Source: a bacterium
GTDB taxonomy: Bacteria; JAMORN01
NCBI GenBank assembly: GCA_027063545.1
Contig: JAMORN010000149.1
Location: forward strand, 1 to 6,576
Direction: 5' to 3'
DNA: 6,576 nucleotides
Shown here: positions 1 through 6,576 of the stretch, one piece after another
How positions within the stretch are numbered: position 1 is the first letter of the stretch
How the letters are laid out: each line of letters begins with the position of its first letter
The notes under the pieces: model-generated
The model's database searches: none
Seen by the model: the letters and a program-made list of their open reading frames with translations, nothing else
Told to the model about the DNA's origin: nothing
Translations under genes and position numbers: made by a program

Positions 1-947
1 TTAACAATGAATTAAGTTTATATCTTTCTGACACTACTATGCCATTAGAAAAATCTATATATAATGAAGCACTAAAATATAAGGATATAGAAAATATAAA
101 AAAATTAGATGATTTAGTAAGCTTTATGTTAAATATTGCTGCTAAATCAAATGATAAAAAATTAAATGAAGATGTTTTATGGAATATTGCAAATATATAT
201 AACTATCTAAATTTATATAATAAAGTTCTTAGTGTGATAGATAAACTTATAACCAATTATCCCAATTCTAAAAGAATCTCGCTATATAAAAGATACAAAG
301 TTGAAGCTTTAATAAAAAATAATCAATATGATAAGGCTTTAAAGGAAATAGAAAAAAACTTAAAAGAAAAAAATATTTCTTTAGATGATAAAATATATTA
401 TTTAACTCGAAAAGGTCTAATTTACGAAAAATTAAATCAAAAAAATAAAGCTATAAAAACATACAAGAGTATTATAACCCTTATAAAAAATAAAGATGAA
501 TACAGAACAAAACTTCATCAAATAAAATATAAAATAGCAATAAATTATATAAAAAATATACAATATCCTCAAGCTAAAAAAATTCTTAATCAAATAATTC
601 AATCTCCTGTTGAATCTGAATATAAAAAAGATGCTATTTTATTATTGGCTGATTTAGAATATAAAACAGGCAACTCTCAAGCAGCTTTAAAACTATATAA
701 ATTCTATTATGATACATATAGTAAAATAGAAAAAGATAACCCTAATAATACTTGGGTCTTATATCAAATTGGGAATTGTTATAGAAACTTAGAAAAATAT
801 GATGAGGCTATTAATACATATAAAAAATTAATTCAAACCTATTCTAGTGAAGATCCTTGGGTCAAAAATGCAAAATGGAAATTAGATGATACTATATGGT
901 ATATTAGATATAAAGCAAATCTAAATGATCAAATAAGTAATGAATAA
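1..947 (+). CDS. Tetratricopeptide-repeat protein, 5'-partial
   Basis: The gene is cut by the left edge. The frame is open from base 3 through the ATG at 39, adding 12 residues (NNELSLYLSDTT) before that Met, and no Shine-Dalgarno precedes it, so the real start is probably outside the window. Counting from the Met at 39, the visible 302 residues are almost wholly helical, with about six TPR-like units near 44-77, 83-112, 118-151, 162-190, 197-230 and 238-271. The last is the clearest: W-x2-Y-Q-I-G-N-x-Y-x4-K-Y-D-E-A-I-x2-Y. Three tryptophans (W274, W280, W287) cluster in a C-terminal cap. TPR arrays are protein-binding scaffolds, so a partner-binding role is inferred; no enzymatic motif is seen. 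Whether it carries a signal peptide or lipobox cannot be judged without the N-terminus. It overlaps the downstream kinase by 8 bases, so it is probably translated with it and may supply a signal or scaffold to that kinase (inference). Confidence 0.85.
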   Translation, partial: NNELSLYLSDTTMPLEKSIYNEALKYKDIENIKKLDDLVSFMLNIAAKSNDKKLNEDVLWNIANIYNYLNLYNKVLSVIDKLITNYPNSKRISLYKRYKVEALIKNNQYDKALKEIEKNLKEKNISLDDKIYYLTRKGLIYEKLNQKNKAIKTYKSIITLIKNKDEYRTKLHQIKYKIAINYIKNIQYPQAKKILNQIIQSPVESEYKKDAILLLADLEYKTGNSQAALKLYKFYYDTYSKIEKDNPNNTWVLYQIGNCYRNLEKYDEAINTYKKLIQTYSSEDPWVKNAKWKLDDTIWYIRYKANLNDQISNE

Positions 948-2166
948 AGAAGATAGTATTAAACAACAATTTGAAGAGTTTTTAACCTCTTTTTTCGACC
1001 AGAAGGTAAAAGAATTAAAAACTGCTTATGATAAACTTCAAAAAGAATTCAAAAAAATATCATTTGAATTAGAAAGAAAAAATAAGCAACTTGAAAAAAG
1101 TCTTATAGAAAACAAAAATATTACAACAAGACTTAATAATATTCTTGAAAATATCAATAATGGAGTTATTCTCATTGATACCGAAGGAAAAATAATTCAA
1201 GTAAACTCTGCATTTTGTAAAATTACAGGCTACAAAAAAAAAGAATTACTTGATAAAAAATATGAAGATATATTTCAATACAATGACGAAAAAGAATATC
1301 CTTTATATATACTTAAAAATCCCTCTTTTAAAGGAGATAAAGAAAAAGTTATAAAAGTAAAAAGAAATGAAAAAAAGGTAGTTCTATACCATTATAGCAT
1401 TTTAAAGAATGCCAAAAAAGATGTTATAGGTGTCATAGAAACAATTACAGATTTAACAAAAATAAAAGAAATGGAAAAAACTCTTATACAGAATCAAACT
1501 CTTTCGGCATTAGGACAGATGGCTGCTACAGTAGCTCACGAAATTAGAAATCCTCTTGCGGCAATAGGAGGCTTTGCTAGTCTTCTTGATAAATCTTTAG
1601 ATGATTCTATGACATATCAAAAAGGGTTAATATCAAAAATAACTAGAGCAATAAACGATTTAAATAAAATTGTTTCTAATCTTTTATTATATACTAGATC
1701 AATTTCTTTATCTCTTAAAGATGTAAATCTTATAGATTTTCTAAATGAAATAAAGGATTTTAGTCAAATTATAGTAGAAAATAAAGAAAAAGATATAAAG
1801 ATTATTTTAAAATTCTCTAAAAATATTAAAGAAAAACATATGGTTACTATAGATCCTGAAAAAATTCAACAAGTTCTTTTAAATTTAATTCAAAATGCTA
1901 TTGATGCGATTGAAACAAAAGGTAAAATAGAGATATCTGTAAATCGGAATAAATATCATATTATTATAAAAATAAAAGATTCTGCTGGTAGAATAGATCC
2001 AGAAAATATAGAAAAAATATTTACTCCTTTCTTTACAACAAAAGAACATGGAACAGGACTTGGACTTGCTATTTCGAAAAAGATTATAGAGCTACATGGA
2101 GGAGAAATAAAAGTTCAGGTAAAACCTTCTGTATATACAGAATTTATTATAACTCTACCTCAGTAA
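940..2166 (+). CDS. Cytoplasmic PAS-domain sensor histidine kinase (FlgS/NtrB-like)
   Basis: This 408-residue kinase autophosphorylates on histidine and passes the phosphate to a response regulator, very likely the product of the next gene. Domains in order: N-terminal charged coiled coil (about 5-65); PAS domain (about 66-175, with N-x-A-F-x-K-I-T-G-Y near 89-98); HisKA dimerisation helix with H-box A-H-E-I-R-N-P-L, phosphoacceptor His200; HATPase_c with N-box residues N315 and N319, G1 box at 347-352, F-box F-T-P-F-F-T-T-K at 361-368, and G2 box G-T-G-L-G-L at 371-376. There is no hydrophobic segment, so it should be cytosolic and sense an internal or protein-borne signal. The G1 box reads D-S-A-G-R-I, with Arg where the second glycine normally lies. 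The start ATG sits inside the end of the TPR gene (ATGAATAA) without a good Shine-Dalgarno, which suggests translational coupling. A soluble, coiled-coil PAS kinase beside a sigma54 activator resembles FlgS, but the assignment is by analogy only. Confidence 0.95.
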   Translation: MNKEDSIKQQFEEFLTSFFDQKVKELKTAYDKLQKEFKKISFELERKNKQLEKSLIENKNITTRLNNILENINNGVILIDTEGKIIQVNSAFCKITGYKKKELLDKKYEDIFQYNDEKEYPLYILKNPSFKGDKEKVIKVKRNEKKVVLYHYSILKNAKKDVIGVIETITDLTKIKEMEKTLIQNQTLSALGQMAATVAHEIRNPLAAIGGFASLLDKSLDDSMTYQKGLISKITRAINDLNKIVSNLLLYTRSISLSLKDVNLIDFLNEIKDFSQIIVENKEKDIKIILKFSKNIKEKHMVTIDPEKIQQVLLNLIQNAIDAIETKGKIEISVNRNKYHIIIKIKDSAGRIDPENIEKIFTPFFTTKEHGTGLGLAISKKIIELHGGEIKVQVKPSVYTEFIITLPQ

Positions 2167-2173
2167 AAGGAGG
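2166..2173 (+). promoter_or_regulatory. Strong ribosome binding site of the response regulator gene
   Basis: AAAGGAGG is a near-perfect anti-16S match, ending 6 bases before the ATG at 2180 and overlapping the last base of the kinase stop codon. It fixes the regulator's start. It also suggests that the regulator is translated more strongly than the kinase, whose own start lacks such a site, as is common for kinase-regulator pairs. Confidence 0.85.
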
Positions 2174-2179
2174 ATTATA

Positions 2180-3592
2180 ATGTGGAAAATCCTAATAGTA
2201 GATGATGATATAAACATGAGAGAAATGTTAGAAGCTGCTCTTTCTAGATATAAAGATTATGAGGTTAAAACATCAAAAGATGCAGTTGAAGCTATTAGTA
2301 TTCTTAAAAAAGAAGATTTTGATCTTATAATTTCTGACTATAAAATGCCACATATTAATGGTATAGAGTTTTTAAGATGGGTAAAAAGAAATAAACAAGA
2401 TAGAACTCAATTTATGATAATGACTGCTTATGGTGATATTGAAACAGCAGTAGAAGCAATGAAGCTGGGAGCAGCTGACTTTATAGAAAAAAATCCTGAC
2501 TCTTTAGCAAATATTGATATTTTAGATATAATTGTTAGAAGAATTTTAAATACAATAAAAAATATTGAAAAAATAAAACGAGAAAATATTGCTTTAAAGG
2601 CTATAGTTTCTAAAGATATTACTTATATAGGTAATTCTCCTCAAATAAAGAAAATATTAGAAGAAATAGATATAATAGCAAATACTAAATCATCGGTATT
2701 AATAACTGGAGAAACTGGTACTGGAAAAGAATTAATTGCCAAAAATATTCACTATAAATCATCACGAGCCGATAAACCATTTATAAAATTGAATTGTGCT
2801 GCAATTCCTGAGACTCTTATTGAAAGTGAGCTATTTGGTTATGAAAAAGGAGCATTTACAGGTGCTGAAAAGACAACAAAAGGTAAATTTGAATTAGCAG
2901 ATGGAGGAACACTACTTTTAGATGAAATAGGAGAAATGCCTATTCATATGCAAAGTAAACTATTAAGAGTGCTACAAGAAAAGGAAATAATGAGATTAGG
3001 AGGTTCCCAGACCATATCTATAGATGTTAGAATTATTGCCACTACTAATCGGGATTTAGTAGAAGAAATAAAAAATGGTAATTTTAGAGAAGATTTATTT
3101 TATCGTCTTAATGTTATTCACTTTCATTTACCTCCTCTACGGGAAAGAAAAGAAGATATACCATTACTTATAGAGTATTTTATTAACGTATATAATAAAG
3201 AAAATGGTTTGGATGTTCAAGGTATTGAAGATAAAGCATTGAAAATGTTACTTGAATATAATTGGCCTGGTAATATAAGAGAATTACAAAATGTCATTGA
3301 GAGAGCTACTATATATACAAAAGTTGGTAAAATACCGCCAGAACATATTAAACTTTTAGATGTTAATTATAAAAACATCGAAGAAAAAAATAATTCAAAT
3401 GATAATGAAAATTTAGATGAATTTTCTTTTATTGTGAGACCAGGAGATAATATACATGAGATAGAAAGAAAACTTATATTAAATACACTCCAAGTCTACC
3501 CCAATAAAACAGAAGCTGCAGAAAAAATAGGTATAACAGTACGAACACTTAGAAACAAATTAAATGAATACAAAAAACAGGGGTATATCTAA
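2180..3592 (+). CDS. Sigma54-dependent response regulator, NtrC family (FlgR-like)
   Basis: This 470-residue activator receives phosphate from the adjacent kinase, oligomerises and uses ATP hydrolysis to open promoters bound by sigma54 RNA polymerase. Domains: receiver 1-~120 with acidic pocket D8-D10, phosphoacceptor D53 (S-D-Y-K-M-P), T82 and K104; short helical linker; AAA+ core about 148-390 with Walker A G-E-T-G-T-G-K-E (177-184), the sigma54-contacting G-A-F-T-G-A loop (224-229), Walker B L-L-L-D-E (245-249) and arginine-finger region R303-R309; an Asn/Glu-rich flexible linker about 400-415; and a Fis-type helix-turn-helix about 436-465 ending in [12 protein letters not shown]. All residues needed for activity are present. 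Unlike Helicobacter FlgR, which lacks a DNA-binding domain, this one keeps the HTH and should bind upstream sites. The receiver carries K-N-P rather than K-P after the conserved Lys. Target genes are not in the window; FlgR, FlrC or NtrC-like roles are all possible. Confidence 0.96.
   Translation: MWKILIVDDDINMREMLEAALSRYKDYEVKTSKDAVEAISILKKEDFDLIISDYKMPHINGIEFLRWVKRNKQDRTQFMIMTAYGDIETAVEAMKLGAADFIEKNPDSLANIDILDIIVRRILNTIKNIEKIKRENIALKAIVSKDITYIGNSPQIKKILEEIDIIANTKSSVLITGETGTGKELIAKNIHYKSSRADKPFIKLNCAAIPETLIESELFGYEKGAFTGAEKTTKGKFELADGGTLLLDEIGEMPIHMQSKLLRVLQEKEIMRLGGSQTISIDVRIIATTNRDLVEEIKNGNFREDLFYRLNVIHFHLPPLRERKEDIPLLIEYFINVYNKENGLDVQGIEDKALKMLLEYNWPGNIRELQNVIERATIYTKVGKIPPEHIKLLDVNYKNIEEKNNSNDNENLDEFSFIVRPGDNIHEIERKLILNTLQVYPNKTEAAEKIGITVRTLRNKLNEYKKQGYI
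3579..3583 (+). promoter_or_regulatory. Probable ribosome binding site deciding the start of the fourth gene
   Basis: AGGGG lies within the last codons of the regulator gene, 10 bases before the ATG at 3594. No comparable purine run precedes the alternative in-frame ATG at 3564, which would need a 29-base overlap with the regulator. This favours 3594 as the start. Confidence 0.5.
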
Positions 3593-3593
3593 T

Positions 3594-4154
3594 ATGGTCT
3601 CAGATGAAGTAATTACTAATAAGATATTTTATGAAAAAATGAGAACAAAATATTTTAAAAAAATTCGTAATATGGTAAATAGAATTTCAAGAAATATAGA
3701 GAAGCTGGATTCTGATACTTTAATTGCATATCTATATGATAATATAAAGTATATTATATCGCTAATTGAAGAGTGTTTATTTTATAGTAAAGAAGCCTTA
3801 TTTGCTTATGAACAAAATATTATGCCTTTATACAGTAAAGAAACACCTTATGGAATCTTAGAAGAAGAAAAAATTTTTTACTTCTTATTAGAAGAAATAT
3901 ATGCTTCTCTTGTTTTTTTCGATAAATATTTAACTACAGAATTTAATCTTATAAACTATAAAGCAACCCTTCAAAAGCTCAAAACTAGACGTAATATAAA
4001 AGAAGGATTCATAACAAAACTATTTAAGAAAATTGATAGATCAGCATATTATGATATAATTCATCACCATTTATACTTTGTTAACACAAGAATAAAAGCC
4101 CTTAATGAAATCAATAAAATAATTTTAGATTTACATAAATATATAAAAGAATAA
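3594..4154 (+). CDS. Conserved-looking helical protein of unknown function, last gene of the operon
   Basis: I do not recognise this 186-residue protein. The chosen ATG lies one base after the regulator stop and has an AGGGG site upstream; an in-frame ATG at 3564 would add ten residues and overlap the regulator. The sequence is predicted by eye to be almost all alpha-helical, unusually rich in Tyr, Phe, Ile and Lys. It has a helix at about 5-38, a hydrophobic amphipathic helix about 45-75, an acidic aromatic stretch about 88-112, a basic stretch about 126-147 (including T-R-R and L-F-K-K), and a C-terminal helical part about 150-184 holding three consecutive histidines (157-159). There is one cysteine (C61). 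No signal peptide, clear membrane span, Walker motif or helix-turn-helix is seen. Base composition matches its neighbours, and its position implies co-transcription with the two-component genes. It could be an accessory factor or regulated output of that system; that is inference only. Confidence 0.8.
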   Translation: MVSDEVITNKIFYEKMRTKYFKKIRNMVNRISRNIEKLDSDTLIAYLYDNIKYIISLIEECLFYSKEALFAYEQNIMPLYSKETPYGILEEEKIFYFLLEEIYASLVFFDKYLTTEFNLINYKATLQKLKTRRNIKEGFITKLFKKIDRSAYYDIIHHHLYFVNTRIKALNEINKIILDLHKYIKE

Positions 4155-4176
4155 CAACTAATAAAATATTGAAATA

Positions 4177-4250
4177 TCGGGACGGCGGGATTTGAACCCG
4201 CGACCACACGCGCCCCATGCGTGTGCGCTTCCAGGCTGCGCTACGCCCCG
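4177..4250 (-). tRNA. tRNA-Pro (anticodon GGG)
   Basis: A complete 74-base cloverleaf on the minus strand, 5' end at 4250. Acceptor stem is CGGGGCG/CGTCCCG (7 pairs, one G-U), with the C1-G72 pair and A73 discriminator typical of bacterial tRNA-Pro. D-stem is GCGC/GCGC, anticodon stem CACGC/GCGTG, loop ATGGGGC with anticodon GGG (bases 4216-4214), five-base variable loop TGGTC, T-stem GCGGG/CCCGC with loop TTCAAAT. G37 follows the anticodon, as required for m1G37 modification by TrmD in Pro(GGG) tRNAs. CCA is not encoded (A73 is followed by TAT), so it must be added by CCA nucleotidyltransferase. It would decode CCC and CCU. It lies 16 bases after the lon stop codon on the same strand, so it may be transcribed with lon and released by RNase P, unless it has a promoter inside lon. 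GC content is about 72%, against an AT-rich background. Confidence 0.97.
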
Positions 4251-4266
4251 ATTACCATATAAGATT

Positions 4267-6576
4267 TTATTTATATCCAATGATTGAGTTTTTAAGAACT
4301 TCTTCCATTGTTTCAACTTCTATAATCTCTATATTATTCTTAATATAGTCTGGAAGTTCTATAAAATCTTTATGATTCTTTTTGGGAATTATAACCTTCT
4401 TTATACCTGCTGCAATTGCTGCTATTACCTTCTCTTTTAATCCACCTATTGGTAGAACATCTCCATGTAATGTTATTTCACCAGTCATAGCCACATCTCT
4501 TCTAACAGGTTTATCTAAACATAAACTTATTAAACTTGTTGCTATTGTAATACCTGCTGAAGGTCCATCTTTGGGGATAGATCCTTCAGGAATATGTATA
4601 TGAATTTCTTTATCATCAAAGAATCCTTTCTTCTTATTTTTTAATAATTCCTGTGATTTTATCTTAGCAAAACTATATGCTATCATTGCTGATTCTTTCA
4701 TTACCTCACCTAAACGTCCAGTAACTATTAAATTCGGCTTTTCTGCAATGTAGTATGCGCTTTCTATAAATAAAATTTCACCTCCATATTCTGTCCAAGC
4801 AAGGCCTGTCACTTTTCCCACCATATCTTTTTCTAAAATATCTGTAGAATTATATCTAGCAACTCCTAAATAATCTTCTAAATTCTTCGGGGATATAGTC
4901 AAGGTTTTATTTTTTATTTCTCCTTCCACATATTTTCTAGCAACTTTTCTTAAAATAGCTCTTAAATTCCTTTCTAATTGTCTAACTCCTGCTTCTCTTA
5001 TATATTCCTTTATAATTTTTTCTATACTATCATCTCTTATTTTTACCTTTATATATCTATTTAAATTAAATTCTTTTTGAATTTTCGGTATTAAATAATT
5101 CTTTGCTATCTGAACTTTTTCTGGAAGTGTATAACTTGATATTTCTATTATCTCCATTCTATCCAAAAGTGGTTTAGGAATTGTATGAATTACATTAGCG
5201 GTTGTAATAAAAAACACATCATTTAAATTAAATGGAATCTCAACATAATTATCTACAAAATTGGAATTCTGTTCAGGATCTAGAACTTCTAATAATGCAG
5301 AAGCTGGATCTCCTCTAAAATCTCTTCCTAATTTATCAATTTCATCTAATAGAAAAACAGGATTATAAACTCCTGCTTCTTTTATTTTTTTTATAATCTG
5401 TCCTGGCATTGCTCCTATATATGTCTTTCTATGACCCCTTATTTCTGCTTCGTCCGATAATCCTCCCAATGAAATTTTTACAAACTTTCTATTCATTGCT
5501 TTAGCTATAGAGCGAGCTAATGATGTCTTTCCTACTCCAGGAGGACCTACAAAACAAATAATAGACCCCTGTAGTCTACCAGTAAGTTTCATTAAAGAAA
5601 GATGCTCTAAAATTCTCTCTTTTACCTTCTCTAAGCCATAATGATCTTTATCTAATATAATTTTTGCTTTTTTTATATTTAATGTATCTTTAGTTTTTTT
5701 ATCCCATGGAAGATTTAATACTAAATCAAGATAATTATATAAAACTGTATATTCTGGTGAAGATTGTGGTATTCTAAGTAATCTTTCTACATCTTCTTTT
5801 AATTTTTCTTTATATTCATCTTTTAAATTCTTTATTGTTTCTAATTTCTTTAAAAATTTTTCCTTTATTCCATCTTCTTCATCCTCAGATGTATATCCCA
5901 ATTCTTTTTTAATAGCCTTTAACTGCTCATTTAAAAATATATTCTTTTGGATATTTTGAATCTTAGACTTTACCTCATCTTCTATTTTCTTTTCTAACTT
6001 TAAAATTTCAAGTTCATTGATTAACTTCTCACTTAATATATCAAGTATCTCTTTTATATTTGATAATGAAATTAATTTTTGTTTTTCTTTAAAATTAAAA
6101 GGTAAATAACCCATTATATTATAAATAATAAACTCATAATCATCCATAGACATTATTTCAAACAATAAATCTTCTGGAAGAGAGCCTGATAATCTTATAT
6201 ATTGCTTAAATAAATCAAATACCTTTCTAATATATGCAATAACCTCTGGATCTTTTTCATCAATTTCTATATTTATAGGCTCATATTCTTTTACAATCCA
6301 AATTTTACCTGTAAATTCTAAATGCTTTACTTTTACCGGCTTTATCCCTGTAACAAATGTTTTTTTAGCCTCATCAGGCATTACTACAACTCTATTTACC
6401 TTTCCAATAACCCCTACATCATAAAAATCTTCTTCTTTAGGATTTTCTATCTCCGCCTCTTTTTGAGTGACGAAAATTAAATAATTATCTGTTTCTTCTT
6501 CCGCAAACTTTAAAGCCCTGTTTGAAAAAGGACGACCAATAATAAGTGGAGTTATTACATGAGGTATCAAAACAAT
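4267..6576 (-). CDS. lon: Lon ATP-dependent protease, 5'-partial
   Basis: Lon (S16 family, LonA type) is a soluble hexameric AAA+ protease that unfolds and degrades misfolded and regulatory proteins in the cytosol. The frame stays open to the right edge: ATT GTT TTG ATA CCT CAT reads I-V-L-I-P-H, matching the family's N-terminal V-V-V-x-P-H-M-V-I-P-L-F-V-G-R segment. The TTG at 6570 is therefore an internal Leu, and comparison with E. coli Lon suggests roughly 20 residues are missing. Numbering from that codon: LonN substrate domain about 1-185, coiled coil about 185-265, AAA+ about 290-540 with Walker A G-P-P-G-V-G-K-T (342-349) and Walker B F-L-L-D-E (406-410), then the proteolytic domain about 565-767 with catalytic Ser671 in P-K-D-G-P-S-A-G and Lys714 in G-G-L-K-E-K. 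The Ser-Lys spacing of 43 equals that of E. coli S679/K722. All catalytic parts are intact. The gene converges on the + strand operon, with tRNA-Pro just downstream. Its promoter is outside the window. Confidence 0.97.
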   Translation of the reverse strand: MVLIPHVITPLIIGRPFSNRALKFAEEETDNYLIFVTQKEAEIENPKEEDFYDVGVIGKVNRVVVMPDEAKKTFVTGIKPVKVKHLEFTGKIWIVKEYEPINIEIDEKDPEVIAYIRKVFDLFKQYIRLSGSLPEDLLFEIMSMDDYEFIIYNIMGYLPFNFKEKQKLISLSNIKEILDILSEKLINELEILKLEKKIEDEVKSKIQNIQKNIFLNEQLKAIKKELGYTSEDEEDGIKEKFLKKLETIKNLKDEYKEKLKEDVERLLRIPQSSPEYTVLYNYLDLVLNLPWDKKTKDTLNIKKAKIILDKDHYGLEKVKERILEHLSLMKLTGRLQGSIICFVGPPGVGKTSLARSIAKAMNRKFVKISLGGLSDEAEIRGHRKTYIGAMPGQIIKKIKEAGVYNPVFLLDEIDKLGRDFRGDPASALLEVLDPEQNSNFVDNYVEIPFNLNDVFFITTANVIHTIPKPLLDRMEIIEISSYTLPEKVQIAKNYLIPKIQKEFNLNRYIKVKIRDDSIEKIIKEYIREAGVRQLERNLRAILRKVARKYVEGEIKNKTLTISPKNLEDYLGVARYNSTDILEKDMVGKVTGLAWTEYGGEILFIESAYYIAEKPNLIVTGRLGEVMKESAMIAYSFAKIKSQELLKNKKKGFFDDKEIHIHIPEGSIPKDGPSAGITIATSLISLCLDKPVRRDVAMTGEITLHGDVLPIGGLKEKVIAAIAAGIKKVIIPKKNHKDFIELPDYIKNNIEIIEVETMEEVLKNSIIGYK

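Noticed and set aside
1-38. Short upstream region as a promoter for the TPR gene
   Set aside because: The reading frame is open through it and nothing resembles a sigma70 or sigma54 promoter or a ribosome site, so it is more likely coding.
940-3592. Naming the kinase-regulator pair flgS/flgR outright
   Set aside because: The architecture fits, but no flagellar gene or sigma54 promoter is present here and NtrB/NtrC-like or other sigma54 pairs share the same domains.
3564-3593. Upstream ATG giving ten extra residues to the fourth gene
   Set aside because: It overlaps the regulator gene by 29 bases and lacks a Shine-Dalgarno, while the ATG at 3594 has AGGGG ten bases upstream and sits next to the regulator stop.
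4166-4177. Inverted repeat ATATT-GA-AATAT as a possible terminator
   Set aside because: Five A-T pairs with a two-base loop would not be stable, there is no T-run, and it reaches into the tRNA discriminator base.
4177-4250. tRNA gene as an attachment site of an integrated element
   Set aside because: No integrase, no direct repeat of the tRNA 3' end and no change of composition is seen on either side within the window.
4382-4603. A 73-residue open frame on the + strand inside lon
   Set aside because: It lies opposite the most conserved part of the Lon protease domain (Ser/Lys dyad region), has no ribosome site and its composition is that of an antisense shadow.

Overview
This is an AT-rich window (by eye roughly 27-30% GC) with tightly packed bacterial genes. 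It contains one tRNA gene that is strikingly GC-rich (53 of 74 bases G or C, 19 of 21 stem pairs G-C). An AT-rich genome with an extremely GC-rich tRNA points to a thermophile. The gene content is a sigma54 activator of the NtrC/FlgR type, a soluble PAS histidine kinase and a Lon of ordinary bacterial type. This would suit a low-GC thermophilic Gram-negative lineage such as Deferribacterota (Deferribacter-like). That placement is an inference from composition and gene style, not a database match.

Positions 1-4154 (+ strand) look like one operon, whose start lies to the left of the window. It encodes: (i) the C-terminal ~314 residues of a tetratricopeptide-repeat protein; (ii) a cytoplasmic PAS histidine kinase whose start codon overlaps the TPR stop by 8 bases; (iii) an NtrC-family response regulator (REC-AAA+-Fis HTH) with a very strong Shine-Dalgarno; (iv) a 186-residue helical protein of unknown function that starts one base after the regulator's stop. 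The kinase and regulator form a complete two-component system expected to drive RNA polymerase-sigma54 promoters. The closest functional analogues by architecture are FlgS/FlgR (flagellar class II control) and NtrB/NtrC-like pairs. No flagellar gene is visible, so the target is not proven.

Positions 4177-6576 (- strand) hold the convergent unit: lon (ATP-dependent protease, 5' end cut by the right edge of the window) followed 16 bases downstream by tRNA-Pro(GGG). The two units meet tail to tail with only 22 bases between the last + strand stop and the tRNA 3' end, and no convincing intrinsic terminator.

No gene-free stretch longer than 22 bases was found. I see no mobile element, CRISPR array, phage gene or repeat family. 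Both terminal genes are open to the window edge, so the methionine nearest each edge should not be taken as the true start. The most interesting unexplained content is the unknown fourth gene and the TPR-kinase-regulator-unknown arrangement, with a kinase whose G1 box departs from consensus.
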